DNA from: Crossiella sp. CA-258035
GTDB taxonomy: Bacteria; Actinomycetota; Actinomycetes; Mycobacteriales; Pseudonocardiaceae
Reading direction: 5' to 3'
Assembly (NCBI RefSeq): GCF_030064675.1
Contig: NZ_CP116413.1
Location: 3,752,001 to 3,816,000 of the forward strand
Length of the DNA: 64,000 nt
Shown here in pieces: positions 54,468 to 62,133 of the stretch. The stretch's first letter is position 1, and every line of letters begins with the position of its first letter. The notes beneath the pieces were generated by a model. It worked only from the letters and a program-made list of their open reading frames with translations, made no database searches and was not told where the DNA came from. A program made the position numbers and the translations under genes.

Positions 54468-55604
54468 ATGCTCGGCATGGCGAGAACCCGGAGACGGAAC
54501 GGGCTGCCCACGGCGGTGGCCGCGGTGGCCGCCCTGCTGGCCGGTCTGCTGGCCGGAGCGAGTCCCACCGAGGCGCGGGCGGCGAGCCCGGAACCCCAGG
54601 GAGGGCAGCAGGTGACCAACCCCGACGGCGACAAGTCCGCGGCGAACCTGCCGTCGAACTTCCGGTGGTCCTCCAGCGGTGTGCTGGCCGGTCCGAAGCC
54701 GGACGCCCAGCACTCCGGCGCGCTGGCGGTCAAGGACTTCTCCGTGGTGCGGCACAACAACCATTGGCTGGTCTACGCGACCACGGCCAGCCCGTCCGGC
54801 TGGGGACTGGTGCAGTACGCGTTCAACGACTGGTCCCAGGCCGCCTCGGCGCGGCACACCTATCTGGACACCTCCTCGGCGATCGGCCGCGGGTACCGGG
54901 CCGCGCCGCAGCTGTTCCACTTCGCGCCGAAGAACCTGTGGTACCTGGTCTACCAGACCGCCCCGCCCACCTACTCGACCAGCACCAACCCGGCCGACCC
55001 GCGGTCCTGGTCGGCGCCGCGCACCTTCATCGCCCAGGAACCGCCGATCGTCCAGCAGAACAAGGGCGACGGCCAGTGGATCGACTTCTGGGTCATCTGC
55101 GACTCGGCGAACTGCTACCTGTTCTTCAGCGACAACAACGGCCACATCTACCGGGCCCAAACCTCGCTGGCGAACTTCCCCAACGGCTTCGGCAACACCC
55201 AGATCGTGCTGTCGGACGCCAAGTTCGCGCTGTTCGAGGCGACCAACGTGTACAAGGTCGCCGGCCGGGACCAGTACCTGCTGATCCAGGAGGCGATCGG
55301 CTCCACCGGGCGGCGCTACCTCCGCTCCTTCACCTCGCCCAGCCTCACCGGCAGGTGGACACCGCTGGCCGCGACGGAGAACCAGCCCTTCGCCGGGCGG
55401 AACAACGTCAGCTTCCCCGGCGGGGCCTGGACCCAGGACATCAGCCACGGCGAACTGGTGCGGGCGAACAACGACCAGACGCTGACCATCAACCCCTGCC
55501 GCCTGCAGTACGTGTACCAGGGCATGGATCCCAGGGCGGGTGGTGAGTACATCCGGCTGCCCTGGCGGATGGGTCTGCTCACCCAGACCAACTCAACCTG
55601 CTGA
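54468..55604 (+). CDS. Secreted GH62 alpha-L-arabinofuranosidase (second copy)
   Basis: A 378-residue protein; ATG behind AGGAAGGAG; signal to about residue 39 (TEARAAS). Compared with the GH62 at 40531 it has about 25 extra residues before the catalytic domain and the same core motifs: ALAVKDFSVVRHNN, QWIDFWVICDS, KFALFEATNVYKVAG, and the shared end LLTQTNSTC. The catalytic Asp, Asp and Glu are all present. The base-Asp flank is KDF instead of the usual KDP. The presence of two GH62 genes in two transcripts may reflect different side-chain linkages or inducers. Confidence 0.95.
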   Translation: MLGMARTRRRNGLPTAVAAVAALLAGLLAGASPTEARAASPEPQGGQQVTNPDGDKSAANLPSNFRWSSSGVLAGPKPDAQHSGALAVKDFSVVRHNNHWLVYATTASPSGWGLVQYAFNDWSQAASARHTYLDTSSAIGRGYRAAPQLFHFAPKNLWYLVYQTAPPTYSTSTNPADPRSWSAPRTFIAQEPPIVQQNKGDGQWIDFWVICDSANCYLFFSDNNGHIYRAQTSLANFPNGFGNTQIVLSDAKFALFEATNVYKVAGRDQYLLIQEAIGSTGRRYLRSFTSPSLTGRWTPLAATENQPFAGRNNVSFPGGAWTQDISHGELVRANNDQTLTINPCRLQYVYQGMDPRAGGEYIRLPWRMGLLTQTNSTC

Positions 55605-55611
55605 CCGAGCC

Positions 55612-55646
55612 GGCCGCCGCCCCGTGCGGCGTGCGGGGCGGCGGCC
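55612..55646 (+). terminator. 13-bp GC hairpin between GH62 and GH95
   Basis: GGCCGCCGCCCCG (55612-55624) faces CGGGGCGGCGGCC (55634-55646) with a nine-base loop. It starts seven bases after the GH62 stop and ends five bases before the GH95 ribosome site. It may be a partial terminator or mRNA-stabilising hairpin lowering expression of downstream genes. Confidence 0.6.
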
Positions 55647-55662
55647 ACCCAGGAGGATCGAG

Positions 55663-58086
55663 ATGTCGGATGTGACGCGGCGGCAAGCGCTCAAGCTCGG
55701 CGCGGCGGGCGTGGGAGCCACGCTGGCCTCCGCCGCGTGGACCGCGCAGGCCCGGGCCGGGTCGGTCGCGCCCGTGGAGGTGCGCGCGGCCGGCGATCTG
55801 GCGCTGTGGTACGACAAACCGGCCGGCGCGGACTGGCTGCGCGCGCTGCCGGTGGGCAACGGCAGGCTCGGCGCGATGGTCTTCGGCAACACCGACCACG
55901 AGCGGTTGCAGCTCAACGAGGACACGGTGTGGGCAGGCGGCCCGCACGACTACAGCAACCCGCAGGGCGCGGCCGCGCTGCCGGAGATCCGGCGGCTGGT
56001 GTTCCAGGACCAGTGGGCGCGGGCCCAGGACCTGATCAACCGCACCATGCTCGGCAACCCGGCAGGCCAGCTGGCCTACCAGCCGGTCGGCGACCTCCGG
56101 CTCAGTTTTCCCAGTGGGAGCGGGGTTTCCGGTTACCAGCGGTGGCTGGACCTGACCACCGCGACCACGGTGGTGACTCACCTGGCGAACAACGTGCGGC
56201 ACCGGCGGGAGGTGCTCGCCAGCGCGCCGGACCAGGTGATCGCGGTGCGCCTGACCGCGGACAAGCCCGGCTCCATCTCGTTCTCGGCCTCGTTCACCAC
56301 CCCGCAGCGGGCGAGCTCGTCCAGTCCGGACAGCACCACGATCGCCTTGGACGGCCGCTCCGGCGACCACCGGGGCATCGCGGGCGCGGTCCGCTTCCAC
56401 GCGCTGGCCAAGGCCGTCGTCGAGGGTGGCAGCACCGGCAGTTCCGGTGGCACGCTGCGGGTCTCCGGCGCCACCAGTGTGACGCTGCTGATCTCGATCG
56501 GCACCAGCTACGTCAACTACCACACCGTCAACGGCGACCACCAGGGCATCGCCCGGCGGCATCTTCTTGCCGCGCAAGGCATTGCCTACGACAACCTACG
56601 GGAACGGCACGTCGCCGGCTACCGGAAGCTGTTCGGGCGCACCACGATCGACCTCGGCCGGACCGTGGCGGCCGACCAGTCGACCGACGTGCGGATCGTG
56701 CGGCACAACGCGGTCGCCGATCCGCAGTTCGCCGCCCTGCTCTTCCAGTACGGCCGGTACCTGCTGATCTCCTCCTCCCTGCCGGGCACCCAACCGGCCA
56801 ACCTGCAAGGGATCTGGAACGAGCAGCTGAACCCGCCGTGGGAGTCGAAGTACACCATCAACGCCAACCTGCCGATGAACTACTGGCCCGCGCACCCGAC
56901 CAACCTCGCCGAGTGCCACCAGCCGGTGTTCGACCTGATCAAGGACCTCACCGTCACCGGAGCCCGCACCGCGCAGGTGCAGTACGGCGCGCGCGGCTGG
57001 GTCACCCACCACAACACCGACGGCTGGCGGGGCGCCTCGGTGGTGGACTTCGCGCTGGCCGGCATGTGGCAGACCGGCGGGGCGTGGCTGGCCACGCTGA
57101 TCTGGGAGCACTACCGGTTCACCGGCGACCTGGAGTTCCTGCGGGCCAACTACCCCGCGCTGAAGGGCGCGGCCCAGTTCTTCCTGGACACCCTGGTGCC
57201 GGAACCGGGGCTGGGGTCACTGGTGACCAGCCCGTCCAACTCGCCGGAGCTCCAGCACCACCCGAACGCGAGTGTGTGCGCGGGTCCCACCATGGACACC
57301 CAGATCCTGCGCGACCTGTTCGACGGCTGCGTGCGCGCGGGCGAGGTGCTCGGCGTGGACGCCGGTTTCCGGGGGCAGGTGCAGGCCGCCAGGGCCCGCC
57401 TGGCCCCGATGAAGGTCGGCGCGCGCGGGAACATCCAGGAGTGGCTCCACGACTGGGTGGAGACCGAGCCGAACCACCGGCACGTCTCGCACCTGTACGG
57501 CCTGCACCCCAGCAACCAGATCACCAGGCGCGGCACGCCCCAGCTGTTCGCCGCCGCCCGCCGGACCCTCGAGCTGCGCGGTGATGCGGGCACCGGCTGG
57601 TCACTCGCCTGGAAGATCAACTTTTGGGCGCGGCTGGAGGAGGGCGGCCGGGCGCACCAGCTGATCCGCGACCTGGTGACGCCGGAACGGTTGGCGCCCA
57701 ACATGTTCGACCTGCACCCGCCGTTCCAGATCGACGGCAACTTCGGCGCGACCGCGGGCATCGCGGAGATGTTGCTGCACAGCCACCACGGCGAGCTGCA
57801 CCTGCTGCCCGCGCTGCCACCGGCCTGGCCGACCGGCAGTGCCCAGGGACTGCGCGGGCGCGGCGGGCACACCGTCGGCGCGGCCTGGCGCGGCGGCCGG
57901 ATCGAGCAGCTTTCCGTCACCCCCGACCGCGACGGCGAGGTGCGGGTCCGCAGCCGGATGTTCACCGGTGGCTTCGAGCTCCGCGACGAGACCAGTGGCG
58001 TCCAGGTCCAGCCCCGCCGACCCGAGGCGGACCTGGTCGAGTTCACCGCCCAGGCAGGCCACACCTACCGCGCAACCGCACGGTAA
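55663..58086 (+). CDS. Exported GH95 alpha-L-fucosidase/galactosidase (second copy)
   Basis: An 807-residue protein with an AGGAGG ribosome site and a twin-arginine signal (TRRQALKLGAAGVGATLASAAWTAQARA). GH95 features: LWYDKPAGADWLRALPVGNGRLGAMVFG, YTINANLPMNYWPAHPTN, E593 in NIQEWLHDWVETEPNHRHVSHL and QIDGNFGATAGIAEML. The catalytic Asn pair reads NAN instead of NIN. It is about 65 residues longer than the cytoplasmic GH95 at 43544, from signal and loops. The pair, one exported and one inside, suggests fucosyl residues are removed both before and after uptake. Fucose, galactose or arabinose specificity is open. Confidence 0.93.
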   Translation: MSDVTRRQALKLGAAGVGATLASAAWTAQARAGSVAPVEVRAAGDLALWYDKPAGADWLRALPVGNGRLGAMVFGNTDHERLQLNEDTVWAGGPHDYSNPQGAAALPEIRRLVFQDQWARAQDLINRTMLGNPAGQLAYQPVGDLRLSFPSGSGVSGYQRWLDLTTATTVVTHLANNVRHRREVLASAPDQVIAVRLTADKPGSISFSASFTTPQRASSSSPDSTTIALDGRSGDHRGIAGAVRFHALAKAVVEGGSTGSSGGTLRVSGATSVTLLISIGTSYVNYHTVNGDHQGIARRHLLAAQGIAYDNLRERHVAGYRKLFGRTTIDLGRTVAADQSTDVRIVRHNAVADPQFAALLFQYGRYLLISSSLPGTQPANLQGIWNEQLNPPWESKYTINANLPMNYWPAHPTNLAECHQPVFDLIKDLTVTGARTAQVQYGARGWVTHHNTDGWRGASVVDFALAGMWQTGGAWLATLIWEHYRFTGDLEFLRANYPALKGAAQFFLDTLVPEPGLGSLVTSPSNSPELQHHPNASVCAGPTMDTQILRDLFDGCVRAGEVLGVDAGFRGQVQAARARLAPMKVGARGNIQEWLHDWVETEPNHRHVSHLYGLHPSNQITRRGTPQLFAAARRTLELRGDAGTGWSLAWKINFWARLEEGGRAHQLIRDLVTPERLAPNMFDLHPPFQIDGNFGATAGIAEMLLHSHHGELHLLPALPPAWPTGSAQGLRGRGGHTVGAAWRGGRIEQLSVTPDRDGEVRVRSRMFTGGFELRDETSGVQVQPRRPEADLVEFTAQAGHTYRATAR

Positions 58087-58108
58087 CGCCACAGCAGAGG
58101 AGACAACG

Positions 58109-59035
58109 ATGTCCAACTCAGCAGGACAACGGCCCCGCCGCCTATCCGGCCGACGACGGTGGGCGCTGCTCGCCGCCGCCGCACTGGCCTTCGCCGGTGC
58201 CGGGGTCACCGCCGACACCGGTGTGGCGGCGGCCGAGGGCCAGGCGGCCCCCGCCGCCTGCGGCAGGCCGCCGACACTCCAGAACGGGACGCACACGATC
58301 CAGAGCGGCGGCAAGAACCGCAGCTTCATCCTGAGCATCCCCGGCAACTACGACCAGAACCGCCGCTACCGGCTGGTCTTCGGCTTCCACTGGCGGGGCG
58401 GCACCGCCCAGCAGGTCGCAGGCGGCGGCAGCGACGGCGATGTCTACGCCCACTACGGGCTCCGGCGGCTGGCCGACAACAGCGCGATCTTCGTGGCGCC
58501 ACAGGGCCTTGGCGGCGGCTGGGGCAACGCGGGCGGCGAGGACGTGACCTTCGTCGACAACATGATCAAGCGGATCGAGGACGGCCTCTGCGTCGATCCG
58601 GGCCAGCGCTTCGCCCTGGGCTTCAGCTGGGGTGGCGCGATGAGCTACTCCCTCGCCTGCTCCCGGCCGAACGTCTTCCGCGCGGTCGCGGCCATCGCCA
58701 CGCCAGGGCAGATCAGCGGGTGCGCCGGGGGCAACCAGCCCTTCGCCTACATGGGCATCCACGGCATCAACGACAACATCGGCGCGGGCCGTGGGCTGCG
58801 GGACCGGTTCGTCCGCAACAACGGCTGCACCGCGCAGAACCCGCGTGAGCCCGCGCGGGGCAGCCGGACCCACATCACCACCGCCTACTCGGGTTGCCGG
58901 GCCGGGTTCCCGGTGGTGTGGGCCGCTTTTGACGGCGGGCACCAACAGGGACCCGTCGACGGGTGCGCCGGGTGTGAGAGCGGTGCGAGGAGCTGGGTGA
59001 AGAACGAGGTGTGGCGGTTCTTCACCCAGCGCTGA
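58109..59035 (+). CDS. Secreted CE1-type feruloyl esterase/PHB-depolymerase-like
   Basis: A 308-residue protein with a signal to about residue 42 (VAAAEGQ). The alpha/beta hydrolase has the oxyanion segment FGFHWRGGTAQQV, nucleophile S173 in GFSWGGAMSYSL, Asp near GIHGINDNIGAG and His in FDGGHQQGPVDG. This is the layout of CE1 feruloyl esterases (type D/B) that free ferulic acid from arabinoxylan, and of PHB depolymerases. The xylan operon makes the first much more likely. Three or more Cys pairs suit an exported protein. Its end overlaps the GH42 end on the other strand by 14 bases. Confidence 0.87.
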   Translation: MSNSAGQRPRRLSGRRRWALLAAAALAFAGAGVTADTGVAAAEGQAAPAACGRPPTLQNGTHTIQSGGKNRSFILSIPGNYDQNRRYRLVFGFHWRGGTAQQVAGGGSDGDVYAHYGLRRLADNSAIFVAPQGLGGGWGNAGGEDVTFVDNMIKRIEDGLCVDPGQRFALGFSWGGAMSYSLACSRPNVFRAVAAIATPGQISGCAGGNQPFAYMGIHGINDNIGAGRGLRDRFVRNNGCTAQNPREPARGSRTHITTAYSGCRAGFPVVWAAFDGGHQQGPVDGCAGCESGARSWVKNEVWRFFTQR

Positions 59036-61124
59036 CGGTGAACACCCGCACGTCCCAGCTGCCCAGGTGAACCGGGGTACCGGCCGGGCTGGACCCGCCA
59101 CCCAGCAGGTCGGTCAGCGCGACCGGCGCGGTGACCTGGACCCGCTCCCAGCTCCAGTTGTGCACCACGTGCACCCGGTCGCCCTCGGCTGAGGTGCCGG
59201 TGGTCGCGGTGACCGACGGGGGCAGGTCCGTCCACCCGCCGCGCGGTGCGGGCGCCAGCCACTCGGCCAGTGCCCGGGCGAGGTCACGTCCGGGCACTGT
59301 GCCGACGCAGGTGACGCGGCCCAGGCCGTGGCGGCGGGTGGTGACCGCGGCCCAGCGCCCGAAGTGCGGGTGGTCGTAGCCGACCAGCACCTCGGCGTCC
59401 AGCACGGTGAGCCCCTCCAGCCAGCGGGTGGCGGTGGCCTGCGCGGGCAGCTCGAACGGTGCGCCCGGGGCGGTGCGCACCGGGAGGTCCCGCGCCAGGT
59501 TGCTGTACTCCTCGTACCGGACACCGGCGGCCTCGACCAGCCGGCCAGGCGCGGGCTCGGGCCGGGCCCTGGCCTCGTGGTCGGCGTAGCCGGTGCGCGG
59601 GCCGATGACCAGGTGCCCGCCGGCCTCGGCGTAGGCGGCCAGCCAGTCGAGAGTCGCGTCCTCGGCGATGTGCAGCGCCGGGACGACCAGCACGGGGTGC
59701 CGCCCGACCGCCTCCTCTGGCGAGGGCGTCTCCAGCAGCTGGCGGACGTGCGTGATGCGCGCCTGGCGGCGGGCGTCGAAGGCGCCCCGGTAGAAGCTGT
59801 CGAAGATCCGGTCGTAGGCGCCCGCGTCCGGCTCTCCGTCCGATGTGGACAGTGGAGGATACTTCTCCAGGTGCCACTTGCTCTGGTTCGAGTGGACCAG
59901 GGTGAGGTCGGCGTCCGGTTCGATGCCGACCACGGTCGTCCCGGCGATGCCCAGCTCGGTGCCCAGCCTGGCCACCTCGGCGTAGACCCGGCCCGGCCGG
60001 CCACTGTGCGGCAGCACGCCGCCCCAGTAGGTCTCCGCGCCGAAGTGCAGCGTGTGCCAGTGCCAGTACTCGATCATCCGCGCGCCGCGGGCGACCATGG
60101 CCCAGGCGGCCTGCCGCCACTGGCCGTCGTAGGCGGGCCGGTTGTCCCACGCCGGGCCGATGTTGCCGGCGTTGGTCTCGGTGACCAGGAACGGTTCCTG
60201 GCGGGAGGAGAACATCCGGTCCGCGGCCTGGAACAGCGCCCACACGCCGACGGCCTGCCAGCCCTGCTCGCGCTCCGGCGCGGGGTCCGGGAGGGCGAGC
60301 GCGTCCTGCATCTCGTAGTACGGGTTGCCCGCGGTGACGTCCAGCTCGCGGTTCACCTCGTGGTCCTCCAGCGCGGGACGGGGGTAGTGCAGGCAGGTGG
60401 TGACGAACTGCTCCGCGCGGGCGTGCTCGCGCACGATCCCGGCCTGCCAGGCGATGAACTCGGTGGTCTGGCGGGCCTGGAAGTCCCGCCAGGCGAGGTC
60501 GTACTGCGGCTGCGCGTTGCCGTCGGGCGTCCACAGGTCGGCCCAGGTGGTCAGCCGGTGCGACCAGTACACCAGGCCCCACTCGCGGTTGAGCGTCTGC
60601 ACGTCGCCGTAGGTGGTGCGCAGGTGGTCCAGGAAACGCTGGAAGACACCGTGGTTGTGCAGCAGGTGCACCCCGGGCTCGTTGTCCACCTGGAACCCGA
60701 TGACGGCCGGATGCCCGGCGTACCGGGCGAGGATCTTGCGGACGACCCGCTCGGCGTGGTGCCGGAAGGCGGGATGGGTGAAGTCGGCCTCCTGCCGCGC
60801 GCCCCAGCCGACCCGCTGCCCGGTGGCGCTTTCCCCGGCGATCTCCGGGTACTGCCGGGCCAGCCACGGCGGCACCGCGTAGGTCGGGGTGCCCAGGATG
60901 ACGGCGATGTCGCGTTCGTGTGCGCCGTCGAGCACCGGCTGGAGCCAGTCCAGGTCGAACCTCCCGTTCTCCGGCTCCCAGGTCGACCACACCGACTCGC
61001 CGACCCGGATGACGGTGAAACCCGCCTCCGCCATCAGGTCCAGGTCGGTCCTGAGCCGGTCGTGCGGCTGGTACTCGTGGTAGTAGGCCGCGCCGAAGAG
61101 GACGCGGGGCGGCAGGACCGCCAT
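59022..61124 (-). CDS. GH42 beta-galactosidase
   Basis: A 700-residue protein without a signal peptide. GH42 motifs are complete: FGAAYYHEYQPHDRLRTDLDLMAEAGFTVIRVGES in the N-terminal barrel, acid/base E149 in FQVDNEPG and nucleophile E316 in FLVTETNAGN, followed by the trimerisation domain (HPVLVVPALHIAED) and the small C-terminal domain. It hydrolyses terminal beta-galactose, here probably from imported beta-1,3/1,6-galacto-oligosaccharides or xyloglucan fragments. Last gene of the GH3-CE7-GH42 operon (15-base gap). No clustering with a sugar kinase is visible. Confidence 0.95.
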   Translation of the reverse strand: MAVLPPRVLFGAAYYHEYQPHDRLRTDLDLMAEAGFTVIRVGESVWSTWEPENGRFDLDWLQPVLDGAHERDIAVILGTPTYAVPPWLARQYPEIAGESATGQRVGWGARQEADFTHPAFRHHAERVVRKILARYAGHPAVIGFQVDNEPGVHLLHNHGVFQRFLDHLRTTYGDVQTLNREWGLVYWSHRLTTWADLWTPDGNAQPQYDLAWRDFQARQTTEFIAWQAGIVREHARAEQFVTTCLHYPRPALEDHEVNRELDVTAGNPYYEMQDALALPDPAPEREQGWQAVGVWALFQAADRMFSSRQEPFLVTETNAGNIGPAWDNRPAYDGQWRQAAWAMVARGARMIEYWHWHTLHFGAETYWGGVLPHSGRPGRVYAEVARLGTELGIAGTTVVGIEPDADLTLVHSNQSKWHLEKYPPLSTSDGEPDAGAYDRIFDSFYRGAFDARRQARITHVRQLLETPSPEEAVGRHPVLVVPALHIAEDATLDWLAAYAEAGGHLVIGPRTGYADHEARARPEPAPGRLVEAAGVRYEEYSNLARDLPVRTAPGAPFELPAQATATRWLEGLTVLDAEVLVGYDHPHFGRWAAVTTRRHGLGRVTCVGTVPGRDLARALAEWLAPAPRGGWTDLPPSVTATTGTSAEGDRVHVVHNWSWERVQVTAPVALTDLLGGGSSPAGTPVHLGSWDVRVFTVSAG

Positions 61125-61139
61125 GGGTGGAACCTCCTG

Positions 61140-62117
61140 TCAGCGGGGCGGGACCAGGCCGCGTTCGCGCAACCAGGCCAGCTGCACGGCCGGGTTGGAG
61201 CCGTAGCCGCCGCCGTGGTCGGCGAAGGGCCACACGGTCATGCCGCGGTCCGCGCCCGCGTAGTGGTTGAAGGCGGCGTAGACGGTGGATGGCGGGCAGA
61301 TCGGGTCCATCAGCCCGACGCTGAACAGCGCCGGCGCGGTGGCCCGCTGGGCGAAGTGCACGCCGTCGAAGTAGGACAGGGTGGTGAAAGCGGGCTCGAC
61401 ATTGTGCCTGCTGTGCCAGCGCAGGTACTCCGCGAGCTCCTGGTAGGGACCGTCGCCGCTGCTCTCCGCCGCGCGGCGTAAATGGCACAGGAACGGCACA
61501 TCCGGTAGCACGGCCGCCACCCGCGCCAGGCCCGCGACCGCGAGGGCGAGGCCGCCGCCCTGGCTGCCACCGGCGACGATCACCCGCGCCGGGTCGAGGC
61601 CGGGCAGCTCGCCGACCGCGTCCACCGCGCGGACGCAGTCGGTGATCAGCCGCCGGTAGTAGTAGTGCTCGGGGGAGTCGATGCCGCGGGTCAGGAAACC
61701 CTTGGCCCACTGGGTGCCGCCGCCGGGATCGGGGTCCGGGGTGTCGTGGCCCTGGCCGCGGCTGTCCACGACGAGCTGGGCGTACCCGGCGGCGGACCAC
61801 AGGAGGTGGTCGGTGGGCAGGCCCCGTCCACCGGTGTAGCCGATGTAGCTGACCACAACGGGCAGTGGACCTTCGGCCTCCCGGGGCCGCAGCAGCCAGG
61901 CAGCCACCGGTTCACCCTGCCAGCCGGGGAAGCGCACGTCGTCCACCTCGACGGTGCGCAGCAGGTGCTCCTCGGTGACCCGGTCGGCCCTCACCGCCCC
62001 GCCGCAGGCCCGCGCATCGGCCAGGGTCCGGTCCCAGAAGGCGTCGAAGTCCGGTGGTGGCAGGGATTCCGGGCGATAGCGGGTGAGCTCGTCGAGCGCG
62101 AGGTCGGTCAAGGGCAT
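61140..62117 (-). CDS. CE7 acetylxylan esterase/cephalosporin-C deacetylase-like
   Basis: A 325-residue protein without a signal peptide. The CE7 signature is plain: the RGQGHDTPDPD motif, nucleophile Ser in VAGGSQGGGLALA, Asp region (LMDPICPPSTVYAAFNHYAG) and final His in FADHGGGYGS. CE7 enzymes are cytoplasmic and remove acetyl groups from xylo-oligosaccharides after uptake. I chose the ATG at 62117, with GGGGGA upstream, instead of an in-frame start further upstream that would run into the GH3 gene. It follows GH3 by 16 bases. Confidence 0.93.
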   Translation of the reverse strand: MPLTDLALDELTRYRPESLPPPDFDAFWDRTLADARACGGAVRADRVTEEHLLRTVEVDDVRFPGWQGEPVAAWLLRPREAEGPLPVVVSYIGYTGGRGLPTDHLLWSAAGYAQLVVDSRGQGHDTPDPDPGGGTQWAKGFLTRGIDSPEHYYYRRLITDCVRAVDAVGELPGLDPARVIVAGGSQGGGLALAVAGLARVAAVLPDVPFLCHLRRAAESSGDGPYQELAEYLRWHSRHNVEPAFTTLSYFDGVHFAQRATAPALFSVGLMDPICPPSTVYAAFNHYAGADRGMTVWPFADHGGGYGSNPAVQLAWLRERGLVPPR

Positions 62118-62133
62118 GGCGGTTCCCCCGGTC

